Assembly (NCBI RefSeq): GCF_000470315.2
Contig: NZ_CBRF02000023.1
Span: 1-64,000 of the forward strand
Direction of reading: 5' to 3'
Source of the DNA: Psychromonas sp. SP041
GTDB lineage: Bacteria; Pseudomonadota; Gammaproteobacteria; Enterobacterales; Psychromonadaceae
DNA length: 64,000 nt
In this document: positions 16,816 through 28,900 of the stretch, piece after piece
How positions within the stretch are numbered: the first letter of the stretch is position 1
How the letters are laid out: every line of letters begins with the position of its first letter
The notes under the pieces: generated by a model
The model's input: only the letters and a program-made list of their open reading frames with translations
What the model was told of the DNA's origin: nothing
Database searches by the model: none
Position numbers and translations under genes: made by a program

Positions 16816-16847
16816 GTTATTTGTAAAAGAGTAAGTTCAACATTCAT

Positions 16848-16876
16848 AAAACCCGCTATTGATGGCGGGTTTTTTC
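16848..16876 (+). terminator. thr leader hairpin 2 (attenuator terminator)
   Basis: AAAACCCGC and GCGGGTTTT form a nine-base stem followed by TT, ending about 20 bases before the thrA start. A strong terminator in this place means thrABC must be controlled by readthrough, as in thr attenuation of E. coli. Confidence 0.85.
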
Positions 16877-16897
16877 GTATTAAAGCAGGGGGGTACG

Positions 16898-19360
16898 ATG
16901 CGCGTACTTAAATTTGGCGGCACTTCATTAGCAAATGCTCAACGTTTCAATCAGGTTGCTGATATTGTTATTAACAATCATCAACAGTCTCAAATCGCTC
17001 TAGTATTATCGGCACCATCAGGTGTGACCAATAACTTAGTTGCGGTAGTAGAAAAAACCAGCCAAGGATTGTCTGCTGACGAACATTTAATTGCAATTCA
17101 AAAAATATTTTCTGAACTCATTCAAGGTTTAAAAGAAACCTACGTTGAATTAGCAGATCAATTATTACGTAATACCTTTGAAACTGAAATTGCTGAACTG
17201 ACTAAATTGTTAGAAGGCGTGCGCTTATTAGGGCAATGTCCTCCTAGCATCGAAGCACGTATTTTAAGTAAAGGCGAAGTCTTAAGTGTTGCTTGTATGA
17301 AGCAACTACTTATTGCTAAAGGCCAAGATGTTGAGATGATCATTCCGCAGCAAAAATTAATCTCTTTCAAGGGGGGTTATTTAGAAGCGCAAATCGACAT
17401 TAAAGCATCACGTGAGCTATTCGCTAAAGAAGCCATTGTTAGCAATGCTATTTACTTAATGCCTGGTTTTACTGCCGGTAATGAAGAAGGCGAAACATTA
17501 GTGTTAGGCCGTAATGGTTCTGATTACTCTGCTGCGGTATTAGCTGCTTGTTTAAAAGCTGAATGTTGTGAAATCTGGACAGACGTAGACGGTGTTTACA
17601 GTTGTGATCCTCGTCTAGTAAAAGATGCTAAATTATTAACATCATTGAGTTATGCTGAAGCGATGGAGCTGTCTTACTTTGGCGCAAAAGTCTTGCATCC
17701 AAAAACGATTGCACCGATTGCGCAGCACCATATTCCTTGTTTAATTAAAAATACACATAATCCCCAAGCGGAAGGTACGTTGATTAGTGCACAAAAAAGT
17801 GACCAAAAGTTACGCGTAAAAGGTATTTCAGACCTGAAAGGTTTGAGTATGCTAAGCATTTCAGGCCCTGGCATGAAAGGCATTGTGGGCATGGCTGGTC
17901 GTATCTTTACGACGATTTCGCGTGCTGGTGTTTCTATTATATTGATTACGCAGTCTTCATCAGAATACAGCTTAAGCTTTTGTATCTACTCAAACGATAC
18001 ACAAAAAGCCATTGATACGTTAAATGAAGAATTCAAATTAGAGTTCGAAAATAACTTATTAGAAGAGATTGATGTTATCGACAAACAGGCGATTATTTCA
18101 CTGGTTGGCGATGGTATGAAAAAAGAAAAAGGCGTTGCAGCGCGTTTCTTAATGGCATTAACAGATGCGTCTATTAATGTAACGGCGATTGCGCAAGGTT
18201 CTTCTGAGCGTTCTATTTCAGCAGTTGTCTCTGAGAAAAAAGCCAATGAAGCGGTGACGGCTTGTCATCATAGCTTCTTCAGTAAAGCGCAGTTTATCGA
18301 CCTATTTGTGATTGGTTGTGGTGGTGTTGGTGGCGCATTAGTTGACCAAATACATCGTCAACAAAGTTACTTAGCAGAGCGTAATATTGCTATCCGTGTT
18401 TGTGGCGTAGCCAATAGTCGTGCGATGATCTTAGATGTAGAAGGTGTCGATTTAAATAATTGGCGCGACCTATTAAAAGATGCAACAGATGAGTTGTCAT
18501 TAGTGTCAATGAAATCTCTGGTAGATGGTTCTCATATTATTAACCCTGTGATTGTTGACTGTACGAGCAACGATGCAATTGCTGCTCGTTATGTTGACTT
18601 CTTAGGCGCTGGTTTCCATGTGGTTACTGCGAATAAGAAAGCCAATACAAGTAGCATGGATTACTACCATCAGTTACGTTTAACGGCATTAATGAAACGT
18701 CGTAAATTCTTATACGATACTAACGTAGGTGCTGGTTTACCGGTTATTGAAAACATGCAAAACCTGTTTAATGCAGGCGACCGTTTAGTTAAATTCAATG
18801 GTATTTTATCGGGTTCATTATCATTTATCTTTGGTAAGTTAGATGAAGGTAAATCATTCTCCGATGTGACTTCTGAAGCTCGTAACATTGGCTTTACAGA
18901 ACCAGATCCTCGTGATGATTTAAGCGGGACAGATGTTGCACGTAAATTGCTTATTTTAGCGCGTGAAGCGGGTATGGAATTAAACCTAGACGATGTAGAA
19001 ATCGAACAAGCATTACCACCAGGCTTTGATGATACAGGTACAACGGATGAGTTTATGGCTCGCTTACCTGAAGCGGATGCTTACTTCAAAGCATTACAAG
19101 ATAAAGCCAATGAAGAAGGTAAAGTATTACGTTACATTGGTAGTATTGAAGACGGTAAGTGTAAATGTAGTATTATGGCGGTTGATGAGAATGATCCGTT
19201 AAATAAAGTAAAAGATGGTGAAAATGCATTAGCGTTTTATAGCCAATATTACCAACCAATCCCGTTAGTATTACGTGGATATGGTGCAGGTACTGAAGTA
19301 ACCGCTGCAGGTGTGTTTGCTGATGTACTGCGTACGTTGAACTGGAAACAGGAGTTTTAA
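16898..19360 (+). CDS. thrA: Bifunctional aspartokinase I / homoserine dehydrogenase I
   Basis: An 820-residue fusion, the same length as E. coli ThrA. The N-terminal aspartokinase starts [17 protein letters not shown], with [14 protein letters not shown] further on. Two ACT regulatory segments lie around residues 310-450 (for example [10 protein letters not shown]). The C-terminal homoserine dehydrogenase starts near 465 with the NAD-binding [16 protein letters not shown] and includes VTANKKANT and the catalytic-region [14 protein letters not shown]. It catalyses the first and third steps from aspartate to threonine. ATG 16898 has AGGGGGG at ideal distance. thrB follows one base after the stop. 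Confidence 0.97.
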   Translation: MRVLKFGGTSLANAQRFNQVADIVINNHQQSQIALVLSAPSGVTNNLVAVVEKTSQGLSADEHLIAIQKIFSELIQGLKETYVELADQLLRNTFETEIAELTKLLEGVRLLGQCPPSIEARILSKGEVLSVACMKQLLIAKGQDVEMIIPQQKLISFKGGYLEAQIDIKASRELFAKEAIVSNAIYLMPGFTAGNEEGETLVLGRNGSDYSAAVLAACLKAECCEIWTDVDGVYSCDPRLVKDAKLLTSLSYAEAMELSYFGAKVLHPKTIAPIAQHHIPCLIKNTHNPQAEGTLISAQKSDQKLRVKGISDLKGLSMLSISGPGMKGIVGMAGRIFTTISRAGVSIILITQSSSEYSLSFCIYSNDTQKAIDTLNEEFKLEFENNLLEEIDVIDKQAIISLVGDGMKKEKGVAARFLMALTDASINVTAIAQGSSERSISAVVSEKKANEAVTACHHSFFSKAQFIDLFVIGCGGVGGALVDQIHRQQSYLAERNIAIRVCGVANSRAMILDVEGVDLNNWRDLLKDATDELSLVSMKSLVDGSHIINPVIVDCTSNDAIAARYVDFLGAGFHVVTANKKANTSSMDYYHQLRLTALMKRRKFLYDTNVGAGLPVIENMQNLFNAGDRLVKFNGILSGSLSFIFGKLDEGKSFSDVTSEARNIGFTEPDPRDDLSGTDVARKLLILAREAGMELNLDDVEIEQALPPGFDDTGTTDEFMARLPEADAYFKALQDKANEEGKVLRYIGSIEDGKCKCSIMAVDENDPLNKVKDGENALAFYSQYYQPIPLVLRGYGAGTEVTAAGVFADVLRTLNWKQEF

Positions 19361-19361
19361 G

Positions 19362-20318
19362 ATGTCTATTGTTGTTTATGCTCCAGCCTCAACAGCTAAT
19401 GTGAGTGTAGGTTTTGATGTATTAGGTGGAGCACTTACGCCGATTGACGGTTCACCACTAGGTGACCGCGTTAAAATCACTAAAGGTGACTATGGGTTTT
19501 CGCTACAATGTGTTGGCCCATACTCACACAAATTGCCAGATGACTTTAAAAGCAATATCGTTTATGACTGTTATTTAGCTTATCAAGCAGCAATAGCAAA
19601 ATTAAATAAAGAAGTCTTACCCGTGGCAATGACGCTAGAGAAAAACCTGCCGGTAGGCAGTGGGCTAGGCTCTAGTTCAAGTTCAATTGTTGCGGCATTA
19701 GAAGCCTTAAATGCATGGCATGATTATCTATTAGATGAGCATGCAATGTTAACGATTATGGGCGAAATGGAAGGCAAGATTAGTGGCAGTGTTCACTATG
19801 ATAATGTCGCGCCATGTTACCTTGGCGGTATGCAGTTGATGATTAATGAAGGTGGCGAAATTAGCCAAACAATCCCTTCATTTAAAGAATGGTACTGGGT
19901 TGTTGCATATCCGGGCATTACTATTTCTACGGCTGCTGCTCGTGATATTTTACCATCGCAATATCGCTTATCGGACGCATTGACCTATGGTCGTCGTTTA
20001 GGTGCTTTTGTACATGCTTGTCATAGTAATCAGCCTGTTTTAGCGGCTTCTATGTTAAAAGATGTGATTGCAGAACCTTATCGTTCACAGCTAATCCCTG
20101 GTTTCGACCAAGCGCGTTTATTTGCACAACAAAGTGGTGCATTAGCAATGGGGATTTCTGGATCGGGCCCAACAGTCTTTGCAGTGATGACTGATTTACC
20201 GCAAGCTGAATTATTAAAAAATTGGTTAACAGAAAACTTCCTTCAAAATGAAGAAGGATTTTGTCATATTTGTCACCTTGATGAACAGGGTGCACGCGTG
20301 CTAGGAAAAGAACTATGA
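19362..20318 (+). CDS. thrB: Homoserine kinase
   Basis: A 318-residue GHMP-family kinase that phosphorylates homoserine. The ATP-binding motif [19 protein letters not shown] is intact. The N-terminal [19 protein letters not shown] and C-terminal [13 protein letters not shown] are standard. It is the second gene of thrABC, one base after thrA and overlapping thrC by four bases (ATGA), so the three are translationally coupled. Confidence 0.97.
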   Translation: MSIVVYAPASTANVSVGFDVLGGALTPIDGSPLGDRVKITKGDYGFSLQCVGPYSHKLPDDFKSNIVYDCYLAYQAAIAKLNKEVLPVAMTLEKNLPVGSGLGSSSSSIVAALEALNAWHDYLLDEHAMLTIMGEMEGKISGSVHYDNVAPCYLGGMQLMINEGGEISQTIPSFKEWYWVVAYPGITISTAAARDILPSQYRLSDALTYGRRLGAFVHACHSNQPVLAASMLKDVIAEPYRSQLIPGFDQARLFAQQSGALAMGISGSGPTVFAVMTDLPQAELLKNWLTENFLQNEEGFCHICHLDEQGARVLGKEL

Positions 20319-21592
20319 ATTTATACAACATCACAGACAACAGCGAACAAGTAAACTTTCAACAAGCTGTTAAACAAGGACTAGGACGTGGCCAAGGCTT
20401 GTTTTTTCCTGAAACGATCAATCCACTAGATAATATTGATGCATTACTTAAAATGAATTTAGTTGATCGTTCAACTGAAATCTTATCGCACTTAATTGGT
20501 GACGAGCTAAGTAAAGAAGCTATATTCGATATCGTTTCTAAAGCTTTTACTTTCCCTGCTCCTGTGAAAAAAGTAACTGAAGATATCAATGCATTAGAAT
20601 TATTCCACGGTCCAACATTAGCGTTTAAAGACTTTGGTGGCCGTTTTATGGCGCAATGTTTAGCGCAATTTAAAGATGATGGGAAAATAACAATTCTTAC
20701 TGCAACGTCTGGTGATACAGGTGCTGCGGTAGCACATGCCTTCTTTGGCATGGAGAATATCAACGTTGTTATTCTTTATCCAAAAGGTAAAATTAGCCCG
20801 TTACAAGAAAAACTGTTTTGTACACTCGGTGGTAACATCACAACAGTGGCAATTGAAGGCGATTTTGATGATTGTCAGGCAATGGTTAAACATGCGTTTG
20901 ATGATCAAGATTTAAAACAAGCGATTGGTTTAAACTCTGCTAACTCAATTAACATTAGTCGTTTAGTGGCTCAAATTTGTTATTACTTTGAAGCGTTTGC
21001 TCAGTTAGATGCAAAGCAACGTGAAAACTTAGTGGTATCAGTGCCAAGCGGTAACTTTGGTGATTTAACGGCAGGTTTATTAGCGAAAGCACTAGGCTTA
21101 CCAATTAAGCGCTTTATTGCTGCAACGAATGAAAATGACACGGTACCGCGTTATTTACAAGAAGGTACTTGGGCACCTAAAAAGACGGTTGCAACATTAT
21201 CAAATGCAATGGATGTAAGTGCACCAAATAACTGGCCTCGTATTGAAGAGTTATTCAAAGTGAAAGGTTGGTCTTTAGCTGAGTTAGGTTACGGTAAGTT
21301 ATCTGATGAAGAGACTAAAAAGACACTAGTCGACATGGATAAATTAGGTTATTTATGTGAACCTCATGGTGCTATTGCTTACCACGAGTTGACTAAACAA
21401 CTAAAAGAAAATGAAACTGGCCTATTCTTATGTACAGCGCATCCTGCTAAATTTAGAGAAAGCGTTGAAGATATTTTAGGACGTGAAATTTTCATTCCTG
21501 AAGAGCTAGCATCACGTGCAGATTTGCCTTTATTATCAAAAGAGTTCCCGGTTGATTTTGCAAAAGTACGTGAACTATTAATGTCTTTATAA
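20315..21592 (+). CDS. thrC: Threonine synthase
   Basis: A 425-residue PLP enzyme that converts O-phosphohomoserine to threonine. The cofactor lysine is in [17 protein letters not shown]-like context ([11 protein letters not shown]), the phosphate-binding loop is [15 protein letters not shown], and [18 protein letters not shown] is conserved. Length and order match E. coli ThrC. It begins inside the thrB stop (ATGA) and ends at a strong terminator. Confidence 0.97.
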   Translation: MNLYNITDNSEQVNFQQAVKQGLGRGQGLFFPETINPLDNIDALLKMNLVDRSTEILSHLIGDELSKEAIFDIVSKAFTFPAPVKKVTEDINALELFHGPTLAFKDFGGRFMAQCLAQFKDDGKITILTATSGDTGAAVAHAFFGMENINVVILYPKGKISPLQEKLFCTLGGNITTVAIEGDFDDCQAMVKHAFDDQDLKQAIGLNSANSINISRLVAQICYYFEAFAQLDAKQRENLVVSVPSGNFGDLTAGLLAKALGLPIKRFIAATNENDTVPRYLQEGTWAPKKTVATLSNAMDVSAPNNWPRIEELFKVKGWSLAELGYGKLSDEETKKTLVDMDKLGYLCEPHGAIAYHELTKQLKENETGLFLCTAHPAKFRESVEDILGREIFIPEELASRADLPLLSKEFPVDFAKVRELLMSL

Positions 21593-21619
21593 GCCATTTA
21601 TTAAGTTTTAGTATTAGAT

Positions 21620-21645
21620 AAGGGCGTATTACACGCCCTTTTTTG
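21620..21645 (+). terminator. thrABC terminator
   Basis: AAGGGCGT and ACGCCCTT form the stem with a six-base loop, followed by a T-run. The ribosome-binding site of tesB starts directly after it. Confidence 0.9.
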
Positions 21646-21655
21646 GGAGTAAAAT

Positions 21656-22570
21656 ATGGGCAAAGTATTAAACGATCTTTTAAAACAGTTAAGTTTAGAG
21701 AAGTTAGAAGAGAATTTATTTCGCGGTCAGAGCCAAGATCTAGGTTATGGTGCTGTTTTTGGTGGGCAAGTAATGGGGCAAGCCATTTCTGCAGCAAAAG
21801 AAACGGTTAAATCTCAGCAACAAGTGCATTCCTTCCATTCTTATTTCTTACGTCCTGGTAAAACAGACCAACCCATTGTTTATGATGTTGAGCGAATAAG
21901 AGACGGTAAATCACTGTCAGCAAGACGGATTAAAGCAATACAAAACGGTAAGCCAATATTTTATATGACAGCTTCGTTTAAAGCCCCAGAAAAAGGTTTT
22001 GAACACCAAGATGTTATGCCTGAAGCACCTGCTCCAGAAGACCTTATTTCAGAGCAAGAAATGGCATTGTTACACTCTGATTTATTACCTGCGTTTATTC
22101 GTGACAAATTAGTTGCTGAAAAACCTATTGAAATGAGACCAGTATCTTTAGTTAACCCTGTTGAACCGGAAGTTGAGCCTGCTAAACGTTTAGTGTGGTT
22201 TAAGGCCGATGGGCATATGCCTGATGATTTACGTGTTCATCGTTATTTATTGGCTTACGCTTCAGATTTCAACTTCTTACCGACGGCATTACAACCACAT
22301 GGTGTTTCTTTTTTAAGTGAAGGGATGCAAGTGGTGACGATTGATCATTCTATGTGGTTCCATCATGACTTCCGCTTAGATGATTGGTTATTGTATTCAG
22401 TGGAAAGTTCGGTTGCCTCTGATGGCCGTGGTTTAGTTTCAGGTAAGTTCTTTACGAGAGAAGGTAAGTTAGTGGCTTCAAGTGTTCAAGAAGGGTTGAT
22501 TCGACAACGTCGTAAATTGAAAACCGCGCCACAAACAGATGCACTGCAAGAGAATACTGAGAGTAAGTAA
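21656..22570 (+). CDS. tesB: Acyl-CoA thioesterase II
   Basis: A 304-residue double-hotdog thioesterase that hydrolyses medium- and long-chain acyl-CoA. TesB blocks are [31 protein letters not shown], and near the C-terminus [20 protein letters not shown] with the catalytic aspartate. It is about 18 residues longer than E. coli TesB because of a polar tail. GGGAGT precedes the ATG, only ten bases after the thr terminator T-tract. It may receive thrABC readthrough as well as its own transcript. Confidence 0.94.
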   Translation: MGKVLNDLLKQLSLEKLEENLFRGQSQDLGYGAVFGGQVMGQAISAAKETVKSQQQVHSFHSYFLRPGKTDQPIVYDVERIRDGKSLSARRIKAIQNGKPIFYMTASFKAPEKGFEHQDVMPEAPAPEDLISEQEMALLHSDLLPAFIRDKLVAEKPIEMRPVSLVNPVEPEVEPAKRLVWFKADGHMPDDLRVHRYLLAYASDFNFLPTALQPHGVSFLSEGMQVVTIDHSMWFHHDFRLDDWLLYSVESSVASDGRGLVSGKFFTREGKLVASSVQEGLIRQRRKLKTAPQTDALQENTESK

Positions 22571-22653
22571 AACGTAAACCATTTTTGGCGTGTTAAAAAT
22601 AAGACTGTAAAGATAAGTGTTTAAACACGAAGAAATTTAAATGAACAATATAG

Positions 22654-22729
22654 TGGTGGAGCTATGCGGGATCGAACCGCAGACCTCAACGCTGCCAGCG
22701 TCGCGCTCTCCCAGCTGAGCTATAGCCCC
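22654..22729 (-). tRNA. tRNA-Ala (GGC)
   Basis: A 76-base cloverleaf with encoded CCA. The acceptor stem is GGGGCTA/TAGCTCC with the G3:U70 alanine identity pair, and the anticodon loop CTGGCAG gives GGC. It is minus-strand, lies alone in the tesB downstream region, and the same short motif (TATAGTGG / CCACTATA) flanks both ends. Confidence 0.97.
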
Positions 22730-22970
22730 ACTATATTGTTTATACTACTGTTTATCATTTTTTAATATTGCTAACTCGTTTAATAAGTTAATTAACGCTT
22801 TGCTAACCAACTGCTCATTAACCAACTGCTAATTAAACAACTAAAAACAGAACGGATTGTATTCGCACTATTTTTAGTTGTCAATTTCAAATAATCAAAA
22901 CACCTTAACGTGTAGATCAGGACGTGTAGAGCAAGTTGCACATTAGCTCAGTTAATTATCATTAGCAGGG

Positions 22971-24752
22971 CTATTTTACCTGTGTATTAATTCGATAAAA
23001 GCGAGTCGTCCCGCTAACTTCATTTCCTACGATTAAAATAGGTGTGCCAGAAGGGCTGTCTTTTGCACTGACAAATTTAAAGCCTTCAGGTCCTAAATCT
23101 CCCGCATCGACTTGATAAGTTTTAACGCCATCTGCATTTTTTTGTTTATTATCTTTTGGATTAACAGACATGTCGCGACTATTTAAATATTGTACAAACT
23201 GTGCATCACTAGGTTCGCTGATATCATAAACCATGATCCCACCCATTCGTTCTAAGCCGATAAAGGCATAGGTCCTTCCGTCAATCACACCCGTAGTGAG
23301 TGCTTCTGGTTCAGGGCCTTTTTTAGCACTACGATCCTCTGCTTTTAATTTGTTATGTGTTTGGTTGAAATCTTTGCCGTATTTTTTAGCCGTGATTCGT
23401 TCAAAATCACTGCCGGAATCAAAGATCATTGTTGAACTGCTCATATCCCAAATAGAGAAAGATCGGCCGCCAAAGGTTAATAAACGGTCAATTTTACCGT
23501 CACCATCTAAATCACCGTGTTTTGCTGTTAAAGAATGAGAAAACTTGATTGTTTTGACAGTTGATTGTTGTGAGCCACCTTGTTTAAAGTTTGATAAGTC
23601 CAATGTTGCAGATATTGATTTAGGAGAATAAATATCACTAGAAAAAGCATTTTTTAACTTAAGATCATCTGCACAGTTCTTATCTTCTAAGTGATAATAA
23701 AAATGGCCTTGTTCACATTCATTTTGAGATAACTCAGTGACCCAATCACTTCTATCATCACCTTCATTTGCTGTCAGTAAATAATCAATGTGATTAATTT
23801 GTACTGTCGCAATCGTATCTGGTTGATACATGCCTAATAATGCTTCGTTTTTTAACCGTGCTTGCTTGTCTTTATCGTTACCATCAATTTCATTGCCTTT
23901 AATGAGATGGTCTTTAAAACCAAGCGACATAATACGTTCTATTTTTTTAGTCACTAAATCGACAACTGCAATGGCATTATTTTCTTGTAAAGCAACGTAA
24001 GCTTTACTACTGTCTTGGTTAATCGCGATATATTCTGGTTCTACATCTTCAGCAATACTCGCTTGATAACCATTTAACAGGATATTTTTAGGCAGTTCGT
24101 TATGTCGGGAACCACCTTCATTAAAATCAGTGAAGTTTAAATGAGTCACCTTGGTAGAGAGTTGTTTATTTTGCCAATGGACATCTAAGATTGCTATTTC
24201 ACCTTCAGGATCGACAGCGTAATTTCCAACACTCGGCTCACCCTCAAGTGCAACAACAAGCTGCTTCCCATTAGGTGTAAAAGTTAGCATATCTGGTAAG
24301 GCGCCAACATAATGTGCAGATACAAAACGTAAGTCTGAAGTATCATAGAAGGTAACCCAGCCTTTACCTGTTTTGTTTTTTGCTTCAATGGCAACGGCTA
24401 ATAATCCATTATAAACATCTACACTATTCGCCGCGCCAGCTTCTTCATTTAAGTATTGTTTGATATCGGCTTTAAGATCTAGGCTATTCGCTAAAGTCGG
24501 GGCGTCTATATTGCTGCTATTAAGTACATCTATTTTCCCTGACTGTGCATTCACTACGAAGGTTTGTTGAGTTAATTTATCGAAGGCGACAATTTCAGCT
24601 GCGCTTTGGTCAAAAATATTAGCGTGGTATCGGCCCGCTTCAATCAGTTTAATACTGGATAGTTGAACTTGTTTTGTTGTTTGAGCTGAGATAGTTGAAC
24701 AACTGAAGATAGTTGAAGAAAGAATAATACTGGTGATTAAATTACGTTTCAT
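22971..24752 (-). CDS. Secreted beta-propeller protein, choice-of-anchor I family
   Basis: A 593-residue exported protein with an N-terminal signal peptide (about 23 residues, ending near TISAQ). The body carries repeated propeller-like segments (FDKLTQQTFVVNAQSGKIDV, YIAINQDSSKAYVALQ, LTTGVIDGRTYAFIGLERMG) typical of the choice-of-anchor I family, sometimes annotated as esterase- or alkaline-phosphatase-like. Asp-rich patches such as GDLDGDGKID could bind calcium. It has no C-terminal anchor here, so it is probably periplasmic or secreted. The gene is monocistronic and its function unknown. Confidence 0.75.
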   Translation of the reverse strand: MKRNLITSIILSSTIFSCSTISAQTTKQVQLSSIKLIEAGRYHANIFDQSAAEIVAFDKLTQQTFVVNAQSGKIDVLNSSNIDAPTLANSLDLKADIKQYLNEEAGAANSVDVYNGLLAVAIEAKNKTGKGWVTFYDTSDLRFVSAHYVGALPDMLTFTPNGKQLVVALEGEPSVGNYAVDPEGEIAILDVHWQNKQLSTKVTHLNFTDFNEGGSRHNELPKNILLNGYQASIAEDVEPEYIAINQDSSKAYVALQENNAIAVVDLVTKKIERIMSLGFKDHLIKGNEIDGNDKDKQARLKNEALLGMYQPDTIATVQINHIDYLLTANEGDDRSDWVTELSQNECEQGHFYYHLEDKNCADDLKLKNAFSSDIYSPKSISATLDLSNFKQGGSQQSTVKTIKFSHSLTAKHGDLDGDGKIDRLLTFGGRSFSIWDMSSSTMIFDSGSDFERITAKKYGKDFNQTHNKLKAEDRSAKKGPEPEALTTGVIDGRTYAFIGLERMGGIMVYDISEPSDAQFVQYLNSRDMSVNPKDNKQKNADGVKTYQVDAGDLGPEGFKFVSAKDSPSGTPILIVGNEVSGTTRFYRINTQVK

Positions 24753-25058
24753 CGTAAGGCTTCCATGTCATATTGGATAAAGTAGACATATTTGTATCTT
24801 ATTATTGTGACTATTTTATTAAATCGCTGCTTTAAAATGATTTATTCAATAGTAAACATAAAACGGAAAGCTTGTTAAAGAGGGAATAAAGGTCATTTAA
24901 TGTGGCGATACTTCATGAAAATCATATTACGAACATTATATTTGAGTTTATCATTCAAGCTTGGGTATGAATCTTAAACAATAATTGCTTGTTAAATATC
25001 AAAGTGTTGAAATTATCGGCAGTCAGTTCATATTTTTGATTTTATTACTGTTTAGGGG

Positions 25059-25086
25059 TTGTGGTTAAAATTAACTTCTCTATAAT
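25059..25086 (+). promoter_or_regulatory. Promoter of tRNA-Leu
   Basis: TTGTGG (25059-25064), 16 bases, then a perfect TATAAT (25081-25086) and a GC-rich discriminator, about 35 bases before the tRNA. Confidence 0.6.
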
Positions 25087-25121
25087 ACGCCTCACTTGCT
25101 TGAGAACGCTTTAAAGCAATC

Positions 25122-25207
25122 GCCCGGGTGGTGAAATCGGTAGACACAAGGGATTTAAAATCCCTCGACTTATGGTCGTGACGGTTCAAGTCCGTCTCCG
25201 GGCACCA
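25122..25207 (+). tRNA. tRNA-Leu (UAA)
   Basis: An 86-base class II tRNA with encoded CCA. The acceptor stem is GCCCGGG/TCCGGGC-like, the anticodon loop TTTAAAA gives UAA, and there is a long variable arm around CGACTTATGGTCG. It has its own promoter and terminator. Confidence 0.97.
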
Positions 25208-25214
25208 ATTTTAA

Positions 25215-25248
25215 GAAAAAAGCTTCGCATTTGCGAAGCTTTTTTTTT
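25215..25248 (+). terminator. tRNA-Leu terminator
   Basis: AAAAAAGCTTCGCA and TGCGAAGCTTTTTT form a near-perfect stem ending in a long T-tract, directly after the tRNA. Confidence 0.95.
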
Positions 25249-25916
25249 GCTTAAAATTTTTAATAACTTAAACAACTTTGCTCTCATCGATTGGGTTTTA
25301 GCAGAAAGCAAAAATACAAAGACTTATTTTTACTGCTTAGTCATTATTCTATTCATACCAGCCTAACTTATAATGATTTCTCTTTCATCATTAGTTTCTA
25401 ACCGTTACTTTCTAATCGTTACTTTCTAATCGCTACCTTCTAATAATGACTCTTAAATGATGGCTCTCTAGTCACTATTTTTTAATCGTTATTATTTAAA
25501 AATTATCTCTATATCATTTTCCTTTAATACTTTACTTAACCTCATGTTTTTTATTTTTGGATAATGGTGAGTTTTATTGTGTTTAGTTTGATGAATTTAA
25601 GTAGATGTTAATGTAGAAAAATAAAATGATAAGACTAAAATTCAATTAATTTTACCAACCTATTAATAGGTAGAAAAATTAGTTTTATAATAACAATCAC
25701 TTTAGGCCTTGTTAGCATGGAAGTGTGAGAATAGTTGCCAATATAGTCTATTGTTTTATAGACCTTTTGCCATAACTCAGTTAAATTTGATGTAATAATT
25801 ATTAGTATTACAAATCATCAAATCATTTTTTGAGTACCACAGACAATAAAACTCAAATACTAAATGTTACATGCTTGGTATGAAGTCATCAGACTTAAAG
25901 AAGGTATAGATAAAAA
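25249..25916. other. Gene-less stretch before the GGDEF-EAL gene
   Basis: About 670 bases of AT-rich DNA. It contains a degenerate 14-bp tandem repeat (25394-25449) and presumably the promoter of the gene at 25917. No coding frame with a plausible start was found. Confidence 0.6.
25394..25449. repeat. Degenerate 14-bp tandem repeat, four units
   Basis: Successive units GTTTCTAACCGTTA, CTTTCTAATCGTTA, CTTTCTAATCGCTA and CCTTCTAATAATGA. The repeat decays to the right. It lies in non-coding DNA and its function is not evident. Confidence 0.6.
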
Positions 25917-28900
25917 ATGGACTTTTTCCATACGTTAAAATCTCGCTTATTATTTTTGATCTTTATTGTTGCGTTACCTGGGTTAGTTGCCATTTTATTT
26001 CAAGCAACTTCTGAGCGTAATAATGCAATAGAAAACGCGCGTCAACTTGCTGTGGTGATTGTCGATAACATCAGTGCAGAACAAACAAAGATCATAGAAA
26101 ATACAAAATTATTTTTACAGCGTTTATCGCAATCTCCTATTTTATTAAATCCTGCCTCTGTTGAATGTAGTCAATTTTTAGCGAATATTCATCATCTAAC
26201 AGATAATTACGTCAACTTAGGTGCACCTAGCGTTGATGGTCAATTATTGTGTAATGCAACACCATTAAGTGAAACGATTAATGTTTCTGACCGAGCTTAT
26301 ATACAACAAGCCATCACCCAAAGAAAATTTACTATTGGTCAATTTCAATTTGATCGGGCGACCGAGAAAACCAGTATTAATTTTGCTTATCCAATTATCA
26401 ATGCTGTAAATGATGTTGTTGGTGCCACTGTTGCGGCTGTTTCACTTGACTGGTGGAGTAAGCAACTTGAACTTGCTAATTTACCTGAAAAATCTGTAGC
26501 CTATATTATTGACTCCAATCATAAAATCATTGCGCTTTATCCTGAAAATAAAGCACTACTCGGCCTTTCCTTAGGCAGTGTTCAATATTCAATTAAATTA
26601 ATGCCAGATAAAAAAGTAAAGTTAGTTAAAGATTCAAACGATTACTTGCGCATATTTGTTAGTAGAGCATTAATAAATATGGATGATCAAGAGGGCACTG
26701 ATGGCACTGTTAATATTATTGTGGGTATACCTTTTGAAAATGAATTAAATATTATTGACTCAAGGTTATTGAAAATTATTTCAATATTATTATTTTTTGT
26801 TTTAATCATTGTTCTATTTGCTATTTTTACCATCAATAAGAGCGTCTTAAAACCACTTCAAACACTTAAAAACTCTACTAAGCAATTTGCGCTGGGAGTG
26901 GATGAAAGTGTTCATTCTCTAGAGGGGACGAAAGAGTTTGTTGATCTACAAGAGCATTTTTATTTAATGGCAAAAACAAGGTTATATGCAGAAGAACAAC
27001 TTAAGTTTAGCCAAGCATTTTTGCAAGAAAGTGAAATGAGACTGTCGAGACATTTACAAAATACACCGCTTGGTTCAATTAGTTGGGATAAAAACTTTAT
27101 TTGTACAGAATGGAATCGTGCCGCTGAACATATCTTTGGATACTCATCAGGCGAGGCTATCGGTGCCGTAGTGAGTGATTTAATTGTTTCTGCTGATTTA
27201 AAAGAAGCGTTTGTTCGACACTATGAATTATTATTGAAACAGGAAGGTGGGACCTATTTTAAAGGAAGTCATCTTACTAAAAGTGGCGGCAACCTTAATT
27301 GCAGTTGGCATAATACTTTAATTCTCGATAAAGAAGGAAATGCTAATGGATTTGCGACGTTAGTTAAAGATATAACTGAAGAGAAACGTAATCAGGATAC
27401 GTTAGATAATTTCTTTAAGTTACCAATGAACCTTCATGCCATCGTTAATTTTGATAAATCTATTATTAAAGTGAATAAAGGTTGGGAGACTATTCTTGGT
27501 CACACATCAAAAGCGCTGTTAGGCACTAATATATTAACGTTAATGCACCCTGATGATATTCAAAAGTCTAAAATTGTCAGGACTACATTACAAACCGATC
27601 ATGACCTTCTTTCTTTTGAAACACGATGTAAAACGAAAGATGGAAAGTATCGTTTAATTGCTTGGTCTTGCACCGTTTCTAGTGAAGATAGGACTTATTA
27701 TGCGATTGGCGTTGATATTACAGACAGACGATTAATTGAAGATAAATTAAAGCTCGCGGCAGGTGTTTTTACACATGCCAAAGAAGCGGTCATTATTGCT
27801 GACGAAAGCCATCATATTATCGATGTTAATGATGCATTTACAAAAATAAGCGGTTATTCAAAAGAAGAGTCTATAGGCCAGACAACCAGTATGTTTAGCT
27901 CTGGCTTAGAGACGACTGAATTTTATAATGAGATATACAAGATTATTGCTGAAAAAGGGCATTGGACGGGAGAAATTAGTAATAAATGTAAAAATGGAAC
28001 GATTATTTCTCAATTATTGACGGTCAGCACGATCAATGACACTCTCGGAAAAATCTCCAATTATATTGCTTTATACACTGATATTAGTGCGATAAAAGAA
28101 CAGCAATGGCAATTAGAACGCATTACTCATTATGATGTGTTAACTGGCTTACCTAACAGAAGCTTGCTCGCGGATCGTTTAAAACAAGCAATGCTATTTT
28201 GTGAACGTAAGAAACAATCCTTGGCGGTTATTTTCCTTGATTTAGATGGTTTCAAAGAAATCAATGATGCTCATGGCCACAAAACGGGGGATAAATTATT
28301 AGTCGAAATGGCCTCACGTATTCAAGCTTGTTTAGGAGAAGGCGATACACTTGCTCGTTTCGGTGGAGATGAGTTTGTAGCCGTATTAGGGAATCTTGAT
28401 AATGCGCATGATTGTGAGCCTATATTAGAGGAATTACTTTCAGCGGTACAAATTCCGCTTATGATAGGGCATGCCGCTATTAATATTTCTGCAAGCATTG
28501 GTGTGACGATTTATCCTCATGATGATGTTGATGCAGAACAACTATTGCGACATGCCGATCAGGCGATGTATACCGCGAAGCAAGAAGGCAAGAATCGTTA
28601 TTATCTATTTGATATGGTCCAAGATATCGCCTTAAAAACGCAGCATGAAAAATTAATTAGAATTGAAACCGCCTTACAAGAAAACGAGTTTGTTCTTTAT
28701 TACCAACCTAAAGTAAATATGATCACTGGTGAATTGATAGGTGTGGAAGCATTGATTCGTTGGCAGCATCCTGAACTAGGTTTATTACCGCCGATTGAAT
28801 TTTTACCGATTATTGAGCGCCATGAACTCACAATAAAAGTAGGTGAGTGGGTTATTGATACGGCACTTGCTCAAATTACACTTTGGCAAAAGTTTGGTTT

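Larger units (their letters stand above)
16359..16897. other. arcA upstream region and thr operon leader
   Basis: Left part: AT-rich arcA promoter region without an assignable box. Right part from about 16708: extended -10 promoter and an approximately 175-base leader with two terminator-like hairpins before thrA. No threonine/isoleucine-rich leader peptide is visible in any frame. Confidence 0.6.

Noticed and set aside
16751-16834. 27-codon frame in the thrA leader as a thrL-type leader peptide
   Set aside because: Only one Thr codon and no Ile run, no ribosome-binding site, and it runs through hairpin 1.
16684-16911. 75-codon plus-strand frame spanning the thr leader
   Set aside because: It crosses both terminator hairpins and runs into thrA in another frame; no ribosome-binding site or recognisable product.
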